52,867 nt of DNA from Nicoletella semolina (GCF_004345745.1 NZ_SLXJ01000014.1:1-52867); one strand, 5' to 3'; positions 26,178 through 35,812 are shown, counted from the first letter of the stretch. The notes: generated by a model not told the origin, from the letters alone. Program-made: numbers and translations.

Positions 26178-26195
26178 ATGACAATTTGATGACTA
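26178..26195 (-). promoter_or_regulatory. Pho box of the alkaline phosphatase operon
   Basis: TAGTCAT-CAAA-TTGTCAT fits the 7-4-7 PhoB direct-repeat layout (CTGTCAT-N4-CTGTCAY). Ten bases after the second repeat is TACAAT, a good -10, which is the normal geometry of PhoB-activated promoters where the Pho box replaces the -35. It lies 50 bp before the start codon. Confidence 0.7.
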
Positions 26196-26330
26196 AATAC
26201 AATATTCATGAAAAGAAATAGAACCGCACGCAAATACTATTCGATGTCAGAAAAATATTCTGACCATAGCGAAGCGAAAATAGCGTTCTATTGCTCTTAT
26301 AGCCGTTATAATACTGAGAACAGGGAAAGG

Positions 26331-26362
26331 TAAAAAATGAAGCCACAACCCGATGTGGCAAA
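26331..26362 (-). terminator. Intrinsic terminator after carbonic anhydrase gene
   Basis: On the minus strand GCCACA-TCGGGT-TGTGGC is followed by TTCATTTTTT. It lies about 75 bp past the stop of the carbonic anhydrase gene and insulates the phosphatase operon. The rest of the 309-bp gap 26129-26437 holds only the Pho box promoter. Confidence 0.8.
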
Positions 26363-26437
26363 ATGAGAAAATAACTACTGCAATTTTTCTTAATAAATAA
26401 AAGAGTGATTAAATTTAATATCATCAGCGTTCAACGT

Positions 26438-27133
26438 TTACTGATGTGATATATAATCATCTTCATTCGCCTGATAAATCTCGTCAGCTTCAGTCAGCAA
26501 TCTAGCAATCGCATTTCGGTAGGTAATCTCAAGTGGCTCACGACTTGTTGCAATCACACCTTGATCTTTTAAAAATCCATCGTTTACATCATAGACCCAG
26601 CCGTGAATAGATAATTTTTTTCCTCGCCCCCAAGCTGCTTTCACAATAGAACAACGTGCCAAATTATGCACCTGTTCCACCACATTTAAACGAGTCAGCA
26701 TATCTGCTCTTTGTTCCTGTGATAATTTCCCTAACAAATGGCTATGTTTTAGCCACAAGTCTCTAATATGCAAAAGCCAATTACTAATTAATCCTTGGTC
26801 CTGCATACCAATAGCGGCTTTTATCCCCCCACAATTGGTATGACCACAAATAATAATATGCTCAATATCCAATACATCTACTGCATATTGCACCACCGAT
26901 AAACAATTTAAATCAGTGTGGATAACCAAGTTTGCGACGTTTCGATGAACAAATAGTTCGCCTGGTTCTAGCCCTGTCAATTTCTCCGCAGGTACCCGAC
27001 TATCTGAACACCCAATCCACAAATAAGTCGGTTTTTGATGTTCCGCCAACTTTTTAAAATAGTCCGACTGCTCATCTTTCATTTGCGTTGCCCAAGCGTG
27101 ATTATTCGCAAATAGGCGTTCAATTTGTTTCAT
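26438..27133 (-). CDS. can: Beta-class carbonic anhydrase
   Basis: 231 aa. Interconverts CO2 and bicarbonate. Zinc ligands are visible as Cys and Asp in [12 protein letters not shown] and His and Cys in [22 protein letters not shown] and the C-terminal [18 protein letters not shown] agree with the Can/CynT2 type (E. coli Can 220 aa). It starts one base after the stop of the UPF0756 gene, so the two form an operon. Confidence 0.93.
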   Translation of the reverse strand: MKQIERLFANNHAWATQMKDEQSDYFKKLAEHQKPTYLWIGCSDSRVPAEKLTGLEPGELFVHRNVANLVIHTDLNCLSVVQYAVDVLDIEHIIICGHTNCGGIKAAIGMQDQGLISNWLLHIRDLWLKHSHLLGKLSQEQRADMLTRLNVVEQVHNLARCSIVKAAWGRGKKLSIHGWVYDVNDGFLKDQGVIATSREPLEITYRNAIARLLTEADEIYQANEDDYISHQ

Positions 27134-27134
27134 A

Positions 27135-27584
27135 TTATTTCCCTAACACCAAAGATAATATACCCGCAGCAATTAAAGGACCTACGGGGATACCATCAAA
27201 AAAAGCAACACCTATAATTGTCCCTATTAATAATCCTGTGACTAAAATAGGCTGACTACTCATTAAATTAACACCTCGCCCACCAAACCAAGCGACCAGA
27301 ATGCCTGTCAGAACGGCAAAAAGCATTTTCCAATTGAGTAACATTTTCCAGTCTGGCAGGCTAATTCTGCCTGAAACTAGTGGGCTAAGTACACCAATGG
27401 TCAGGATAATAATGCCGATTTTTAAACCATATTGCTCTAGCCAAGGTAAATATTTGTTTAGTAACGTTTGTTGCATTATCAACAATATCGCAGCAGAAAT
27501 AGTAACAGCACTATTTTGGCTAAATATACCTAATAAAATTAGAAAAACGAGTAATAAGGCAATAGAATTAAGATGTAATGACAT
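27135..27584 (-). CDS. UPF0756 (DUF441, YeaL-type) membrane protein
   Basis: 149 aa, very hydrophobic, about four or five membrane segments with a characteristic C-terminal block [20 protein letters not shown] and central [11 protein letters not shown]. These match the UPF0756/YeaL family, inner-membrane proteins of unknown function. Upstream partner of carbonic anhydrase. Confidence 0.82.
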   Translation of the reverse strand: MSLHLNSIALLLVFLILLGIFSQNSAVTISAAILLIMQQTLLNKYLPWLEQYGLKIGIIILTIGVLSPLVSGRISLPDWKMLLNWKMLFAVLTGILVAWFGGRGVNLMSSQPILVTGLLIGTIIGVAFFDGIPVGPLIAAGILSLVLGK

Positions 27585-27632
27585 AGTCAGCGGTCAATTT
27601 TTTGTGAATCTTGTTTTAGTTAATTTTATTTA

Positions 27633-27666
27633 CAAAAAAGTCCTCAAATGTTCTTGAGGACTTTTG
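27633..27666 (-). terminator. Terminator after grpE
   Basis: AAAGTCCTCAA and TTGAGGACTTT form a strong stem with a short loop, followed on the minus strand by TTTTTTG. It lies directly after the grpE stop codon. Confidence 0.85.
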
Positions 27667-27671
27667 TTTAA

Positions 27672-28304
27672 TTAGCCTGCAACCATCACCATTGCTGGGC
27701 GAAGTACACGCCCTTGCAGGGTGTAGCCTTTTTGTAATACCACACTAATATGGTTGGCATCAATGCCTTCTGCTGGCTGCATTGAAATTGCTTGGTGTAA
27801 TTCAGGGTTAAACACTTCCCCCACTACTCCCACTGGTTCAACGCCAAACTTAGCAAGAGTAGAAAGAAATTCTTTGTGTGTCATTTCTACACCATCAACT
27901 AGTGCTTGTGTTTTCTCGTCAGTTACTGCGTCATCTAATGCTGATAAGCCACGCTCAAGGTTATCAACAACGGTCAAGAGTTCTTTTGAGAATTTCTCAA
28001 GGGCAAATTTATGTGCTTTTTCTATATCTTGATCCGCTCGGCGACGAATGTTTTGGATTTCAGCTTGTGCTCGAAGTTGAATATCTTGCTCACGCTTATC
28101 AGCTTCAGCAATATAGGTTTCTAGCTCTGTAATACGATTCTGAGCTTCAACAAGCAATGCACTTTCTTGCACTTCTTCTCTCTGCTCCTCCCCCGCCATT
28201 ACATCAATTTCAGCAGTTGTATTCTGTTCTGTACCAACTTGCTCTGCACTAGCCTGCTCGCTAACGGTTTGTTCTACAACATCTTTTTCAGTTTGATTTA
28301 TCAT
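27672..28304 (-). CDS. grpE: Nucleotide exchange factor GrpE
   Basis: 210 aa. Cofactor of DnaK that releases ADP. An acidic, disordered N-terminus (about 1-45, rich in Glu and Gln) leads into a long coiled coil ([25 protein letters not shown]) and the conserved core [71 protein letters not shown]. Divergent from aspS. A promoter with both sigma-70 and sigma-32 features lies upstream. Confidence 0.95.
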   Translation of the reverse strand: MINQTEKDVVEQTVSEQASAEQVGTEQNTTAEIDVMAGEEQREEVQESALLVEAQNRITELETYIAEADKREQDIQLRAQAEIQNIRRRADQDIEKAHKFALEKFSKELLTVVDNLERGLSALDDAVTDEKTQALVDGVEMTHKEFLSTLAKFGVEPVGVVGEVFNPELHQAISMQPAEGIDANHISVVLQKGYTLQGRVLRPAMVMVAG

Positions 28305-28358
28305 AACCTTCCTCTTTTAGTCTATTTTATTGCAAATTTCTTGCTAAAAACGACCGCT

Positions 28359-28387
28359 AATATAGCGTTTAATTACTATAATTCAAG
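28359..28387 (-). promoter_or_regulatory. grpE promoter with heat-shock-like -35
   Basis: On the minus strand CTTGAAT is followed by CGCTATATT. Read as sigma-70 it is TTGAAT-N16-TATATT; read as sigma-32 it is CTTGAA-N14-CGCTATAT, a weaker -10 match. It lies 55-85 bp before grpE, a heat-shock gene in relatives. Confidence 0.45.
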
Positions 28388-28428
28388 GATAAAACCAATT
28401 TTTTGTATTTTCTAGCATAAGATTTCGC

Positions 28429-28434
28429 TATAAT
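28429..28434 (+). promoter_or_regulatory. -10 box of the aspS promoter
   Basis: TATAAT, a perfect consensus -10, 38 bp before the aspS start. The -35 is poor; TTGTAT lies 20 bp upstream, longer than ideal. Confidence 0.5.
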
Positions 28435-28471
28435 CGCCAGCAATTTTTTCTGAATTAATTAAGGGTAACTT

Positions 28472-30247
28472 ATGATGCGTTCTCACTATTGCGGTCAATT
28501 AAACCGCTCACACGTTGGACAATCGGTAACATTAAGTGGTTGGGTTCATCGTGTCCGTAATCTTGGTCGTTTTATTTTTATGCAAATTCGTGATCGTGAG
28601 GGAGTTGTTCAAGTTTTCTTTGATGAAAAAGAGACTGAATTATTTCAAATTGCCTCAAATTTACGTAATGAAGCCTGTGTACAAATTCAAGGTGAAGTGA
28701 TCGCTCGTGATGAATCACAAATTAATAAAGAAATGACAACTGGCGAAATTGAAGTCTTGGTAAAAAATGTAGTGGTTTATAATAATGCTGCTGTATTGCC
28801 ACTGGATTTTAACCAAAATAATACCGAAGAGCAGCGTTTAACATTCCGCTATCTTGATTTACGTCGTCCAGAAATGGCAGAACGTTTGAAAACTCGTGCC
28901 AAAATTACCAGCTTCATTCGTCGTTTTATGGACGAACACGGTTTCTTAGATATCGAAACACCAATGCTAACTAAAGCCACGCCAGAGGGAGCAAGAGACT
29001 ATCTAGTCCCAAGCCGTGTACACAAAGGCAAATTTTATGCCCTCCCACAATCACCACAATTGTTCAAGCAATTGTTGATGATGTCTGGCTTTGATCGCTA
29101 TTACCAAATCGTGAAATGCTTCCGTGATGAAGATTTGCGTGCAGATCGTCAGCCTGAATTTACTCAAATTGATGTAGAAACCTCATTCTTAAGTGCTGAA
29201 GAAGTGCGTGAACTGATGGAAAAAATGATTCGTGGCTTATGGTTGGATCGTTTAAACGTGGATTTAGGTAAATTCCCTATAATGACGTGGAGTGAAGCAA
29301 TGCAACGTTTTGGATCAGATAAGCCTGACCTGCGTAATCCGCTTGAATTGGTGGACGTAGCGGATATTTTAAAAGGCGTTGAATTTAAAGTATTCAATAC
29401 GCCAGCAAACGATCCTGAAGGGCGTGTGGCAATACTTCGTGTACCAAATGGTGCAGAATTAACTCGTAAACAAATTGATGAGTACACCCAGTTTGTGGGG
29501 ATTTACGGGGCAAAAGGCTTGGCGTGGGCGAAAATTAATGATGTCAATGTAGGTTTAGAAGGCGTGCAAAGCCCCGTGGCAAAATTCTTAAACGAAGATA
29601 TTTTCAATGCATTATTTAAGCGTGTGAATGCTCAAAATGGCGATATTATTTTCTTCGGTGCAGATAAAGCAAACATTGTCGCAGACGCAATGGGGGCATT
29701 ACGTTTGAAAGTTGGACGTGATTTAAATCTCACTGATTTAACCGCTTGGAAACCACTTTGGGTAATTGACTTCCCAATGTTTGAAAAAGATGATGAGGGT
29801 AACCTATCGGCAATGCACCACCCATTCACCTCGCCAAAAGGCTTAACCTCAGAAGAATTGGTTGCAGATCCTGTGAATGCAGTTGCAAATGCTTACGATA
29901 TGGTCATCAACGGCTACGAAGTGGGCGGCGGTTCGGTGCGTATCTATGATCCCAAAATGCAGCAGACCGTGTTCAATATTTTAGGCATTAATGAAGAAGA
30001 GCAGCAGGAAAAATTTGGCTTCTTATTAGATGCTCTCAAGTTCGGCACACCACCACACGCAGGTTTGGCGTTCGGCTTAGACCGTTTAACAATGCTCATC
30101 ACTGGCACAGAAAATATCCGTGATGTCATCGCATTCCCAAAAACCACAGCGGCAGCGTGCTTAATGACCGAAGCCCCAAGTTTTGCCAATCCGCAAGCGT
30201 TGGAGGAATTAGCCATTCGTGTGGTAAAAAAAGAAAACAACGACTAA
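28472..30247 (+). CDS. aspS: Aspartyl-tRNA synthetase
   Basis: 591 aa class IIb synthetase, size of the bacterial AspRS with the GAD insertion domain. N-terminal OB-fold ([37 protein letters not shown]), motif 2 region [26 protein letters not shown], and motif 3 [15 protein letters not shown] are visible. The first two codons are ATG ATG; the second matches the E. coli start better. Heads the aspS-nudB-yebC(-lipoprotein)-ruvC block, an order conserved in gammaproteobacteria. Confidence 0.96.
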   Translation: MMRSHYCGQLNRSHVGQSVTLSGWVHRVRNLGRFIFMQIRDREGVVQVFFDEKETELFQIASNLRNEACVQIQGEVIARDESQINKEMTTGEIEVLVKNVVVYNNAAVLPLDFNQNNTEEQRLTFRYLDLRRPEMAERLKTRAKITSFIRRFMDEHGFLDIETPMLTKATPEGARDYLVPSRVHKGKFYALPQSPQLFKQLLMMSGFDRYYQIVKCFRDEDLRADRQPEFTQIDVETSFLSAEEVRELMEKMIRGLWLDRLNVDLGKFPIMTWSEAMQRFGSDKPDLRNPLELVDVADILKGVEFKVFNTPANDPEGRVAILRVPNGAELTRKQIDEYTQFVGIYGAKGLAWAKINDVNVGLEGVQSPVAKFLNEDIFNALFKRVNAQNGDIIFFGADKANIVADAMGALRLKVGRDLNLTDLTAWKPLWVIDFPMFEKDDEGNLSAMHHPFTSPKGLTSEELVADPVNAVANAYDMVINGYEVGGGSVRIYDPKMQQTVFNILGINEEEQQEKFGFLLDALKFGTPPHAGLAFGLDRLTMLITGTENIRDVIAFPKTTAAACLMTEAPSFANPQALEELAIRVVKKENND

Positions 30248-30250
30248 TCT

Positions 30251-30273
30251 AATGCCCTAAATAGGGTATTTTT
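30251..30273 (+). terminator. Weak terminator after aspS
   Basis: GCCCTA-AA-TAGGGT followed by ATTTTT, four bases after the aspS stop. The short A/T-closed stem suggests only partial termination before nudB. Confidence 0.45.
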
Positions 30274-30301
30274 CAAAGCGATAAGATAAATATCCATTAA
30301 A

Positions 30302-30739
30302 ATGAACTATAAAAATCCGCATTCTATTCTAGTTGTGATTTACGCTCTGAATTCAGGAAACATCTTAATGCTGCAACGCCAAGATGATCCTGAATTTTGG
30401 CAATCTGTTACAGGCACGATTGAAAATGGCGAACAGCCGTTTGAGACCGCACTTCGTGAAGTAAAAGAAGAAATTGGTGTGGATATTGTCGCAGAGGGGA
30501 TAACGCTAGTGGATTGCCAGCACTCGGTAAAATTTGAGATTTTCCCCCAATTCCGCTATAAATACGCACCGAATATCACGCACTGTACAGAACATTGGTT
30601 TTTGTTGGGGTTGCACGATGAAACCTTTCCTGTTTTAACGGAACATTTGGCTTTTGAATGGCTTTCGCCACAGGAAGCGATTCAACGGACAAAATCCCCT
30701 AGTAATGCACAAGCGATTGCAACATTTTTGCGAAAATAG
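30302..30739 (+). CDS. nudB: Dihydroneopterin triphosphate diphosphatase NudB
   Basis: 145 aa Nudix hydrolase of the folate pathway. The Nudix box runs GTIENGEQPFETALREVKEEIG (about residues 39-60), fitting Gx5Ex7REUxEExGU. N-terminal HSILVVIYALNSGNILMLQRQDDPEFWQSVTG and C-terminal HLAFEWLSPQEAI are typical of NudB. Position between aspS and yebC is as in E. coli and supports the name. It contains a H. influenzae-type uptake sequence at 30446-30454, possibly by chance. Confidence 0.88.
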   Translation: MNYKNPHSILVVIYALNSGNILMLQRQDDPEFWQSVTGTIENGEQPFETALREVKEEIGVDIVAEGITLVDCQHSVKFEIFPQFRYKYAPNITHCTEHWFLLGLHDETFPVLTEHLAFEWLSPQEAIQRTKSPSNAQAIATFLRK

Positions 30740-30748
30740 ACCGCTTGT
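30740..30748 (-). repeat. Apl-type uptake signal sequence
   Basis: ACCGCTTGT overlapping the nudB stop codon region and abutting the palindromic element at 30747. Confidence 0.65.
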
Positions 30749-30808
30749 AGGGACACGATGCCTCGTGTCAATTTATCATTTCAACGGACGCAAGCATTGC
30801 GTCCCTAC
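30747..30808. mobile_element. 62-bp palindromic MITE-like element
   Basis: Between nudB and yebC lies a compact element with 8-bp terminal inverted repeats GTAGGGAC...GTCCCTAC. Inside are two further hairpins, GACACGA-TGCC-TCGTGTC and GGACGCAA-GCA-TTGCGTCC. Nothing in it is coding. GTAGGGACGCAATGCTTGCGTCC-type palindromes are common dispersed non-autonomous elements in Pasteurellaceae and other bacteria (from memory). It would be transcribed with the nudB-yebC message and form stable stems, so it could affect mRNA stability or read-through. Confidence 0.65.
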
Positions 30809-30838
30809 TTTTTAACAAAGAAAAAGAAGGAAACTAAA

Positions 30839-31579
30839 ATGGCAGGTCATAGTAAGTGGGCTAATATTAAACACCGCAAAGCGGCACAAGATGCACAACG
30901 TGGCAAAATTTTTACTAAATTAATTCGTGAATTGGTTACCGCTGCCAAATTAGGCGGCGGTGATGTGGCTTCTAATCCTCGCTTACGTTCAGCGGTGGAT
31001 AAAGCATTGTCTAATAATATGACACGAGACACTATCAATCGTGCCATTGAGCGTGGTGTGGGAGGCGGCGATGATACCAATATGGAAACCAAAATCTATG
31101 AGGGCTATGGACCAGGTGGCACAGCAGTGATGGTAGAATGTTTAAGCGATAATGCTAACCGCACTATCTCACAAGTTCGTCCAAGTTTCACTAAATGTGG
31201 CGGTAATTTGGGTACAGAAGGCTCTGTTGGTTATTTATTTAGCAAAAAAGGGTTAATTTTAATTAGCTCCGCTGATGAAGATGCTTTGACTGAAGCCGCA
31301 ATTGAGGCTGGTGCAGACGATATTCAACCGCAAGAAGATGGTTCATTTGAAATTTATACTGCTTGGGAGGATCTCGGTGATGTGCGTGATGGCATTGAAA
31401 AAGCAGGGTTCAAAATTGAATCCGCTGAGGTATCAATGATTCCATCAACAACAGTGGATCTTGATGCTGAAAATGCACCAAAATTATTAAAATTGATCGA
31501 TATGCTGGAAGAATGTGATGATGTGCAAAATGTGTACCACAACGGAGAAATCAGCGATGAAGTGGCGACATTGCTCTAA
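30839..31579 (+). CDS. yebC: YebC/PmpR family regulatory and translation-associated protein
   Basis: 246 aa, the usual length. Starts [23 protein letters not shown], the family hallmark, then [23 protein letters not shown] and the C-terminal DVQNVYHN. The frame is open from 30758, but the ATG at 30839 is preceded by AAGAAGGAAACTAAA and fits all homologues. Family members act as transcription regulators or, in recent work, relieve ribosome stalling; the role in this organism is not shown. Upstream of ruvC as in E. coli. Confidence 0.93.
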   Translation: MAGHSKWANIKHRKAAQDAQRGKIFTKLIRELVTAAKLGGGDVASNPRLRSAVDKALSNNMTRDTINRAIERGVGGGDDTNMETKIYEGYGPGGTAVMVECLSDNANRTISQVRPSFTKCGGNLGTEGSVGYLFSKKGLILISSADEDALTEAAIEAGADDIQPQEDGSFEIYTAWEDLGDVRDGIEKAGFKIESAEVSMIPSTTVDLDAENAPKLLKLIDMLEECDDVQNVYHNGEISDEVATLL

Positions 31580-31693
31580 AATCTCACAAAAATAGCTAAA
31601 AAATCAGTTATTTTTTGAATTTTTCTAAAAACAAAGTGTTATACTGACCAACGTATCTATTTCTAGGTACATATCACTATTTAAGGAGTTATG

Positions 31694-32203
31694 ATGAAAT
31701 TAATCAAATTTTTACCTACTTTTGCAGCAGCGGTACTAGCAGCTTGTTCTTCAGATCAATCCGTTCTTGAGCAAGCAGCACAAGCAACAAAAACGGCTGC
31801 TAACCAAGTTACTCAAGTTGCTGACATGGTAACAGGTCAAGGTGCTGTACAAGTAGAAAAATTAACTAACCGTTCAAAATCTGTCGTGTATAGCTGCCAA
31901 AACCACAAAACTGTAACAGCAAGCTACGCATTCCAAGATGATCAAGTTAAAGCAGTAAACTTAGTAGTTGGTAAAGGTAAAAAAGCGGTAACAATTCCTG
32001 CATTAACTCGTGATGAAGCAAACCAAGACTTCACTTCATTCACGTCTAACGAATATGTTTGGAACGTAGAAAATGGCTTCACCTTTGACAATGCAACCAG
32101 TAAAGTAGGCGGAATGCTAACTAAAAAAGGTAAAGATTCTGATGAAATCTTAGCTAAACTATGTGATATCAATACATCAGCAACTAAAAAATTAAATAAA
32201 TAA
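31694..32203 (+). CDS. Small lipoprotein, possible MliC-like fold
   Basis: 169 aa. The signal MKLIKFLPTFAAAVLAAC ends in a lipobox (LAAC) with the acylated Cys. A short Ala/Gln/Thr-rich linker follows, then a beta-rich domain with SVVYSCQNHKTVTASYAFQDD and FTSNEYVWNVENG, and a Cys near the C-terminus (LAKLCD) that could pair with the first. The pattern loosely recalls membrane-bound lysozyme inhibitors (MliC) and Haemophilus/Neisseria surface proteins of that fold; tentative. The ATG at 31694 is five bases after AAGGAG; the ATG at 31691 is too close. Own -10 TATACT at about 31640. Inserted between yebC and ruvC. Confidence 0.7.
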   Translation: MKLIKFLPTFAAAVLAACSSDQSVLEQAAQATKTAANQVTQVADMVTGQGAVQVEKLTNRSKSVVYSCQNHKTVTASYAFQDDQVKAVNLVVGKGKKAVTIPALTRDEANQDFTSFTSNEYVWNVENGFTFDNATSKVGGMLTKKGKDSDEILAKLCDINTSATKKLNK

Positions 32204-32215
32204 TTTTCCTTATTT

Positions 32216-32254
32216 GCGGTTAAATTTACAAAATTATTGATAAATTTAACCGCT
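32216..32254 (+). terminator. Inverted-repeat terminator after the lipoprotein gene
   Basis: GCGGTTAAATTT and AAATTTAACCGC, 12 bp each, flank a 14-base loop just after the lipoprotein stop. The arms carry the CGGT/ACCG core of uptake sequences, a known Pasteurellaceae way of building terminators. Confidence 0.6.
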
Positions 32255-32264
32255 TCATACTTTT

Positions 32265-32840
32265 ATGGCGATTATTTTAGGCATCGACCCAGGGTCAAGA
32301 CTCACAGGCTATGGCATTATTCGCCAAACTTCACGGCAGTTGGAATATTTAGGCAGCGGTGTTATTCGCACAGCAACAGATGATTTTCCCTCTCGTTTAA
32401 AACATATCTATGCAGGAATCAGTGAAATTATCATTCAATTTCAACCTGAGGTTTTTGCAATAGAGCAAGTTTTTATGGCAAAAAACGCCGATTCTGCATT
32501 AAAGCTTGGACAAGCCCGTGGGACTGCGATTGTTGCAGCTGTCAATCACCACTTACCTGTTTTTGAATACGCTGCCCGTTTGGTGAAACAAACCGTTGTT
32601 GGAATAGGCTCAGCAGATAAAATTCAAGTGCAAGATATGGTAATTCGTCTGTTGCAACTTTCAGCTAAGCCTCAAGCTGATGCGGCTGATGCGTTGGCGA
32701 TTGCCATTACCCACGCTCATTCTATTCAGCATTCGCTCAAGGTTGCAACAAAAAATAGCCAAAGTGTCCACCAAGAAAAAGAGAAAAGTGTGGCGTTAAT
32801 GAAAACGCGTTACAGTCGGGGACGATTTCGCTTAAAATAA
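32265..32840 (+). CDS. ruvC: Holliday junction resolvase RuvC
   Basis: 191 aa endonuclease that cuts Holliday junctions. Acidic residues of the active site are in [13 protein letters not shown] (Asp), [11 protein letters not shown] (Glu) and [14 protein letters not shown] (two Asp). The C-terminal tail of about 30 basic residues ([19 protein letters not shown]) is longer than in E. coli (173 aa). ruvA and ruvB, which usually follow, are not here; prlC follows instead. Confidence 0.93.
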   Translation: MAIILGIDPGSRLTGYGIIRQTSRQLEYLGSGVIRTATDDFPSRLKHIYAGISEIIIQFQPEVFAIEQVFMAKNADSALKLGQARGTAIVAAVNHHLPVFEYAARLVKQTVVGIGSADKIQVQDMVIRLLQLSAKPQADAADALAIAITHAHSIQHSLKVATKNSQSVHQEKEKSVALMKTRYSRGRFRLK

Positions 32841-32916
32841 TTGCTTGATTTTTTTAGCTGAATATCTAAGCTACCTCTGCCTTAACAATATTCATCTTGA
32901 CTAAAAAGGAGCAACT

Positions 32917-34947
32917 ATGTCAAATCCACTTTTAAATGTCTCAGGTCTACCAAAATTCTCACAAATTAAACCCGAACATATTCAACCTGCTATCCAACAA
33001 TTACTAGAAGAATGTCGCCGTACTATTGAGCAAGTTGCACAAATTGATCAACCAACGTGGGGCAATTTTTATATGCCGCAAGCAATGGTAAGTGATAAAC
33101 TTTCTCGTGCGTGGTCGCCTGTTGGGCATTTAAATTCAGTGAAAAATAGCCCTGAACTACGTGATGCTTACCAAGCTTGCCTTCCATTACTTTCAGAGTA
33201 CAGTACTTGGGCTGGGCAACACCAAGGATTGTACCAAGGCTATTTGAAACTCAAAAATAGCCCTGAATTCGCTAATTATTCCATTGCTCAACAAAAAGCG
33301 ATTGAAAATAGCTTGCGTGATTTTGAATTATCAGGCATCTCCCTCCCGCAGGAAAAACAAAAACGCTATGGCGAAATTGCAATGCGTTTATCAGAGCTAA
33401 GTTCACAATTTAGCAACAATGTCTTAGATGCCACAATGGGCTGGGATATTCTTATCGCTGACGAATCCGAATTAAAAGGTTTGCCCAAATCTGCCCTTGA
33501 GGCTGCTAAACTTTCAGCACAAAGCAAAGAGCAAGTAGGCTATCGTTTTACGCTAGAATTCCCAAGCTATTTGCCTGTGATGACCTATTGCGAAAATCGT
33601 GAACTTCGCCAAAAAATGTATGAAGCGTTCAACACCAGAGCCTCTGATCAGGGACCAAATGCAGGCAAATGGGACAATTCTGCGATTATGGCTGAAATGC
33701 TTGAGCTGCGTTTAGAATTAGCACGATTACTTGGTTTTAATACCTATGCTGATTATTCACTTGCGACAAAAATGGCAGAAAATCCACAGCAAGTGGTTGA
33801 TTTTTTAGAAAATTTAGCTATTCGCTCAAAAACGCAAGGGAAAAAAGAGTTTGAAGCATTACAGACCTTTGCTGTAGAACATTATCATTTCGGTGATTTA
33901 CAACCTTGGGATATTGCATTCTATAGCGAAAAACAAAAACAAGCCCTTTATGCCATTAACGATGAAGAACTTCGCCCTTATTTCCCAGAAAATCGAGTAC
34001 TTTCAGGCTTGTTTGAGCTGATTAAACGCATTTTCGGTATGCGAGTAGAAGAACAACAAGGTATTGAAACCTATCACGACAGCGTACGTTTTTTCAATAT
34101 TTTTGATGAAACTAACCGCTTGCGTGGCTCATTCTATCTTGATTTATATGCTCGTGAGCATAAGCGTGGCGGAGCTTGGATGGACGATTGTATCAATCAA
34201 AAACGCCTTAGCGACGGCACATTACAAACGCCTGTTGCTTATTTGACTTGTAACTTTAATAAACCGATTGGCGACAAACCTGCGATGTTTACGCACGATG
34301 AAGTTACCACGCTTTTCCACGAATTTGGACACGGCATTCATCATATGCTGACCGAAATTGATGTTGGTGATGTTGCGGGTATTAATGGCGTGCCTTGGGA
34401 CGCAGTTGAGCTACCAAGTCAGTTTCTTGAAAATTGGTGTTGGGAAGAAGAAGCACTGCAATTTATTTCAGGTCACTTCGAAACAGGCGAACCACTACCC
34501 AAAGAGAAATTAACCCAGCTATTAAAAGCAAAAAACTTCCAAGCTGCAATGTTTGTACTACGCCAGCTTGAATTTGGTTTATTTGATTTTAAATTACACC
34601 TCAGCGAGCCTCGTGAAGGCATTATTCTTGAATTGCTACGCAAAATCAAACAAGAAATCGCCGTCATTGAATTACCAACATTCGTGCGTACGCCACATAG
34701 TTTTAGCCATATTTTCGCAGGAGGATATGCGGCAGGCTATTACAGCTATATGTGGGCAGAAGTACTTTCTGCTGATGCGTATTCACGCTTCGAAGAAGAA
34801 GGTATTTTTAGTCGTGAAGTTGGCGAGTCATTCTTACAAAATATCCTTACCCGAGGTGGATCAGAAGAACCAATGGTACTCTTTGAACGCTTCCGTGGAC
34901 GCAAACCTACCCTAGACGCACTGCTACGTCATAAAGGTATCGCCTAA
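32917..34947 (+). CDS. prlC: Oligopeptidase A
   Basis: 676 aa zinc metallopeptidase (M3 family), close to E. coli OpdA (680). The zinc site is FHEFGHGIHHML (HExxH) with the downstream Glu in the LPSQFLENWCWEEE region. Degrades short peptides including cleaved signal peptides in the cytosol. AAGGAG lies seven bases before the ATG. Ends just before a strong bidirectional terminator. Confidence 0.94.
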   Translation: MSNPLLNVSGLPKFSQIKPEHIQPAIQQLLEECRRTIEQVAQIDQPTWGNFYMPQAMVSDKLSRAWSPVGHLNSVKNSPELRDAYQACLPLLSEYSTWAGQHQGLYQGYLKLKNSPEFANYSIAQQKAIENSLRDFELSGISLPQEKQKRYGEIAMRLSELSSQFSNNVLDATMGWDILIADESELKGLPKSALEAAKLSAQSKEQVGYRFTLEFPSYLPVMTYCENRELRQKMYEAFNTRASDQGPNAGKWDNSAIMAEMLELRLELARLLGFNTYADYSLATKMAENPQQVVDFLENLAIRSKTQGKKEFEALQTFAVEHYHFGDLQPWDIAFYSEKQKQALYAINDEELRPYFPENRVLSGLFELIKRIFGMRVEEQQGIETYHDSVRFFNIFDETNRLRGSFYLDLYAREHKRGGAWMDDCINQKRLSDGTLQTPVAYLTCNFNKPIGDKPAMFTHDEVTTLFHEFGHGIHHMLTEIDVGDVAGINGVPWDAVELPSQFLENWCWEEEALQFISGHFETGEPLPKEKLTQLLKAKNFQAAMFVLRQLEFGLFDFKLHLSEPREGIILELLRKIKQEIAVIELPTFVRTPHSFSHIFAGGYAAGYYSYMWAEVLSADAYSRFEEEGIFSREVGESFLQNILTRGGSEEPMVLFERFRGRKPTLDALLRHKGIA

Positions 34948-34969
34948 ACGTTAGCACATTAACTTATAA

Positions 34970-35022
34970 GCTATCAATAAAAATACGTGGAAGTTATTAA
35001 TCCACGCATTTTTATTGATAGC
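34970..35022. terminator. Large bidirectional terminator between prlC and the nmo remnant
   Basis: Two 22-base arms with one mismatch (GCTATCAATAAAAAT...ATTTTTATTGATAGC outside, CGTGGA/TCCACG at the tip) form a long hairpin with A-run and T-run on the two sides. It can stop transcription from prlC and from the opposite strand. Confidence 0.8.
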
Positions 35023-35030
35023 TTATTGCA

Positions 35031-35681
35031 TCTTATACCGCCAATTTTGCCCTACCAACCCATCAATCACCTCTTGCACACTTTTGATGTTATCAATTGC
35101 CGAAATACCATTGCCCACCGACACATAGCCGTTTTCAAAATTACCTTCTAACATACCCAAACGCATACCCGTGCCAGCGTTCATTGCAGATGCAATCTCG
35201 GCTCGGTGCGAAACAACAATAAATCACTGGCGTTTGCCTGCACAATCCACTCTTTCACATTTTGAGCAGCTCAGCATTCTTGCGTAGCAATAAACGCCGT
35301 ACCAACCCACACGCCCTCAGCTCCCAAAGCCAAGGCAGCCTGAGTCGTCTTGCGATCAGCAATCCCACCTATTTAAGGCTGGCATAAATTTGCTCGTCCA
35401 ACCAGCAAATCCACCAGAGAAAAATCGTAAGACAACATAAACGGCACACCAAAAGGCTTGTCAGTCAAGGCTTTGACCTTGCCAATCTCATCACGCATTC
35501 TATCTAGCACCTCTTGATTGGATTTAGGATTGCTATTTTGCCCAGCGTGTGGAGCAAGAAACCCCAAACCACCTGCTTCGGCAACAGCAACGACTAATTT
35601 TGCGTCCGTCAGCCAGCTCATTGAGGCTTGAATAATAGGGTGCTTGATGTTTAGAAGTTGAGTAATGCGGTTATTTTTCAT
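35031..35681 (-). pseudogene. Nitronate monooxygenase, internally deleted
   Basis: The N-terminal frame (35681 to 35373) reads NIKHPIIQASMSWLTDAKLVVAVAEAGGLGFL, the FMN-binding start of 2-nitropropane dioxygenase/nitronate monooxygenase, and stops after VDLLVGRANLCQP. Immediately downstream another frame gives GGIADRKTTQAALALGAEGVWVGTAFIAT, the C-terminal phosphate-binding part, then stops, and a third frame carries MNAGTGMRLGMLEGN and a plausible tail. Roughly 100 or more central residues are missing and there are further frame breaks. The deletion joint is near 35375. A pseudogene beyond doubt; the parent family is clear. Confidence 0.85.
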
Positions 35682-35767
35682 AAAAATTCTCCTTTAAAAT
35701 AAATGAATTAGGCGTTTTTAAACCGCTCAAAAAGTGATGATATTATAAACTTTCAAAAATCATCAGA

Positions 35768-35808
35768 GAATGGCGATATTTGAGAAGTTGGTTTTTGGAT
35801 TTGGAAGG
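35768..35808 (+). repeat. 41-bp direct repeat, left copy
   Basis: Begins GAATGGCGATATTTGAGAAG and ends GGATTTGGAAGG. The same 41 bases, with a single G/A difference, recur in the same orientation at 39327-39367. The two copies bracket the restriction-modification genes and the lipase gene. The left copy lies 87 bp upstream of the nitronate monooxygenase remnant. Confidence 0.9.
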
Positions 35809-35812
35809 GTGG

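Noticed and set aside
26206-26424. 72-codon minus-strand frame upstream of the alkaline phosphatase gene
   Set aside because: It spans the carbonic anhydrase terminator and the Pho-box promoter region, has no ribosome site, and its sequence is low-complexity and unlike a protein.
34553-34915. 120-codon frame in another register of prlC
   Set aside because: Overlaps conserved prlC coding sequence entirely.
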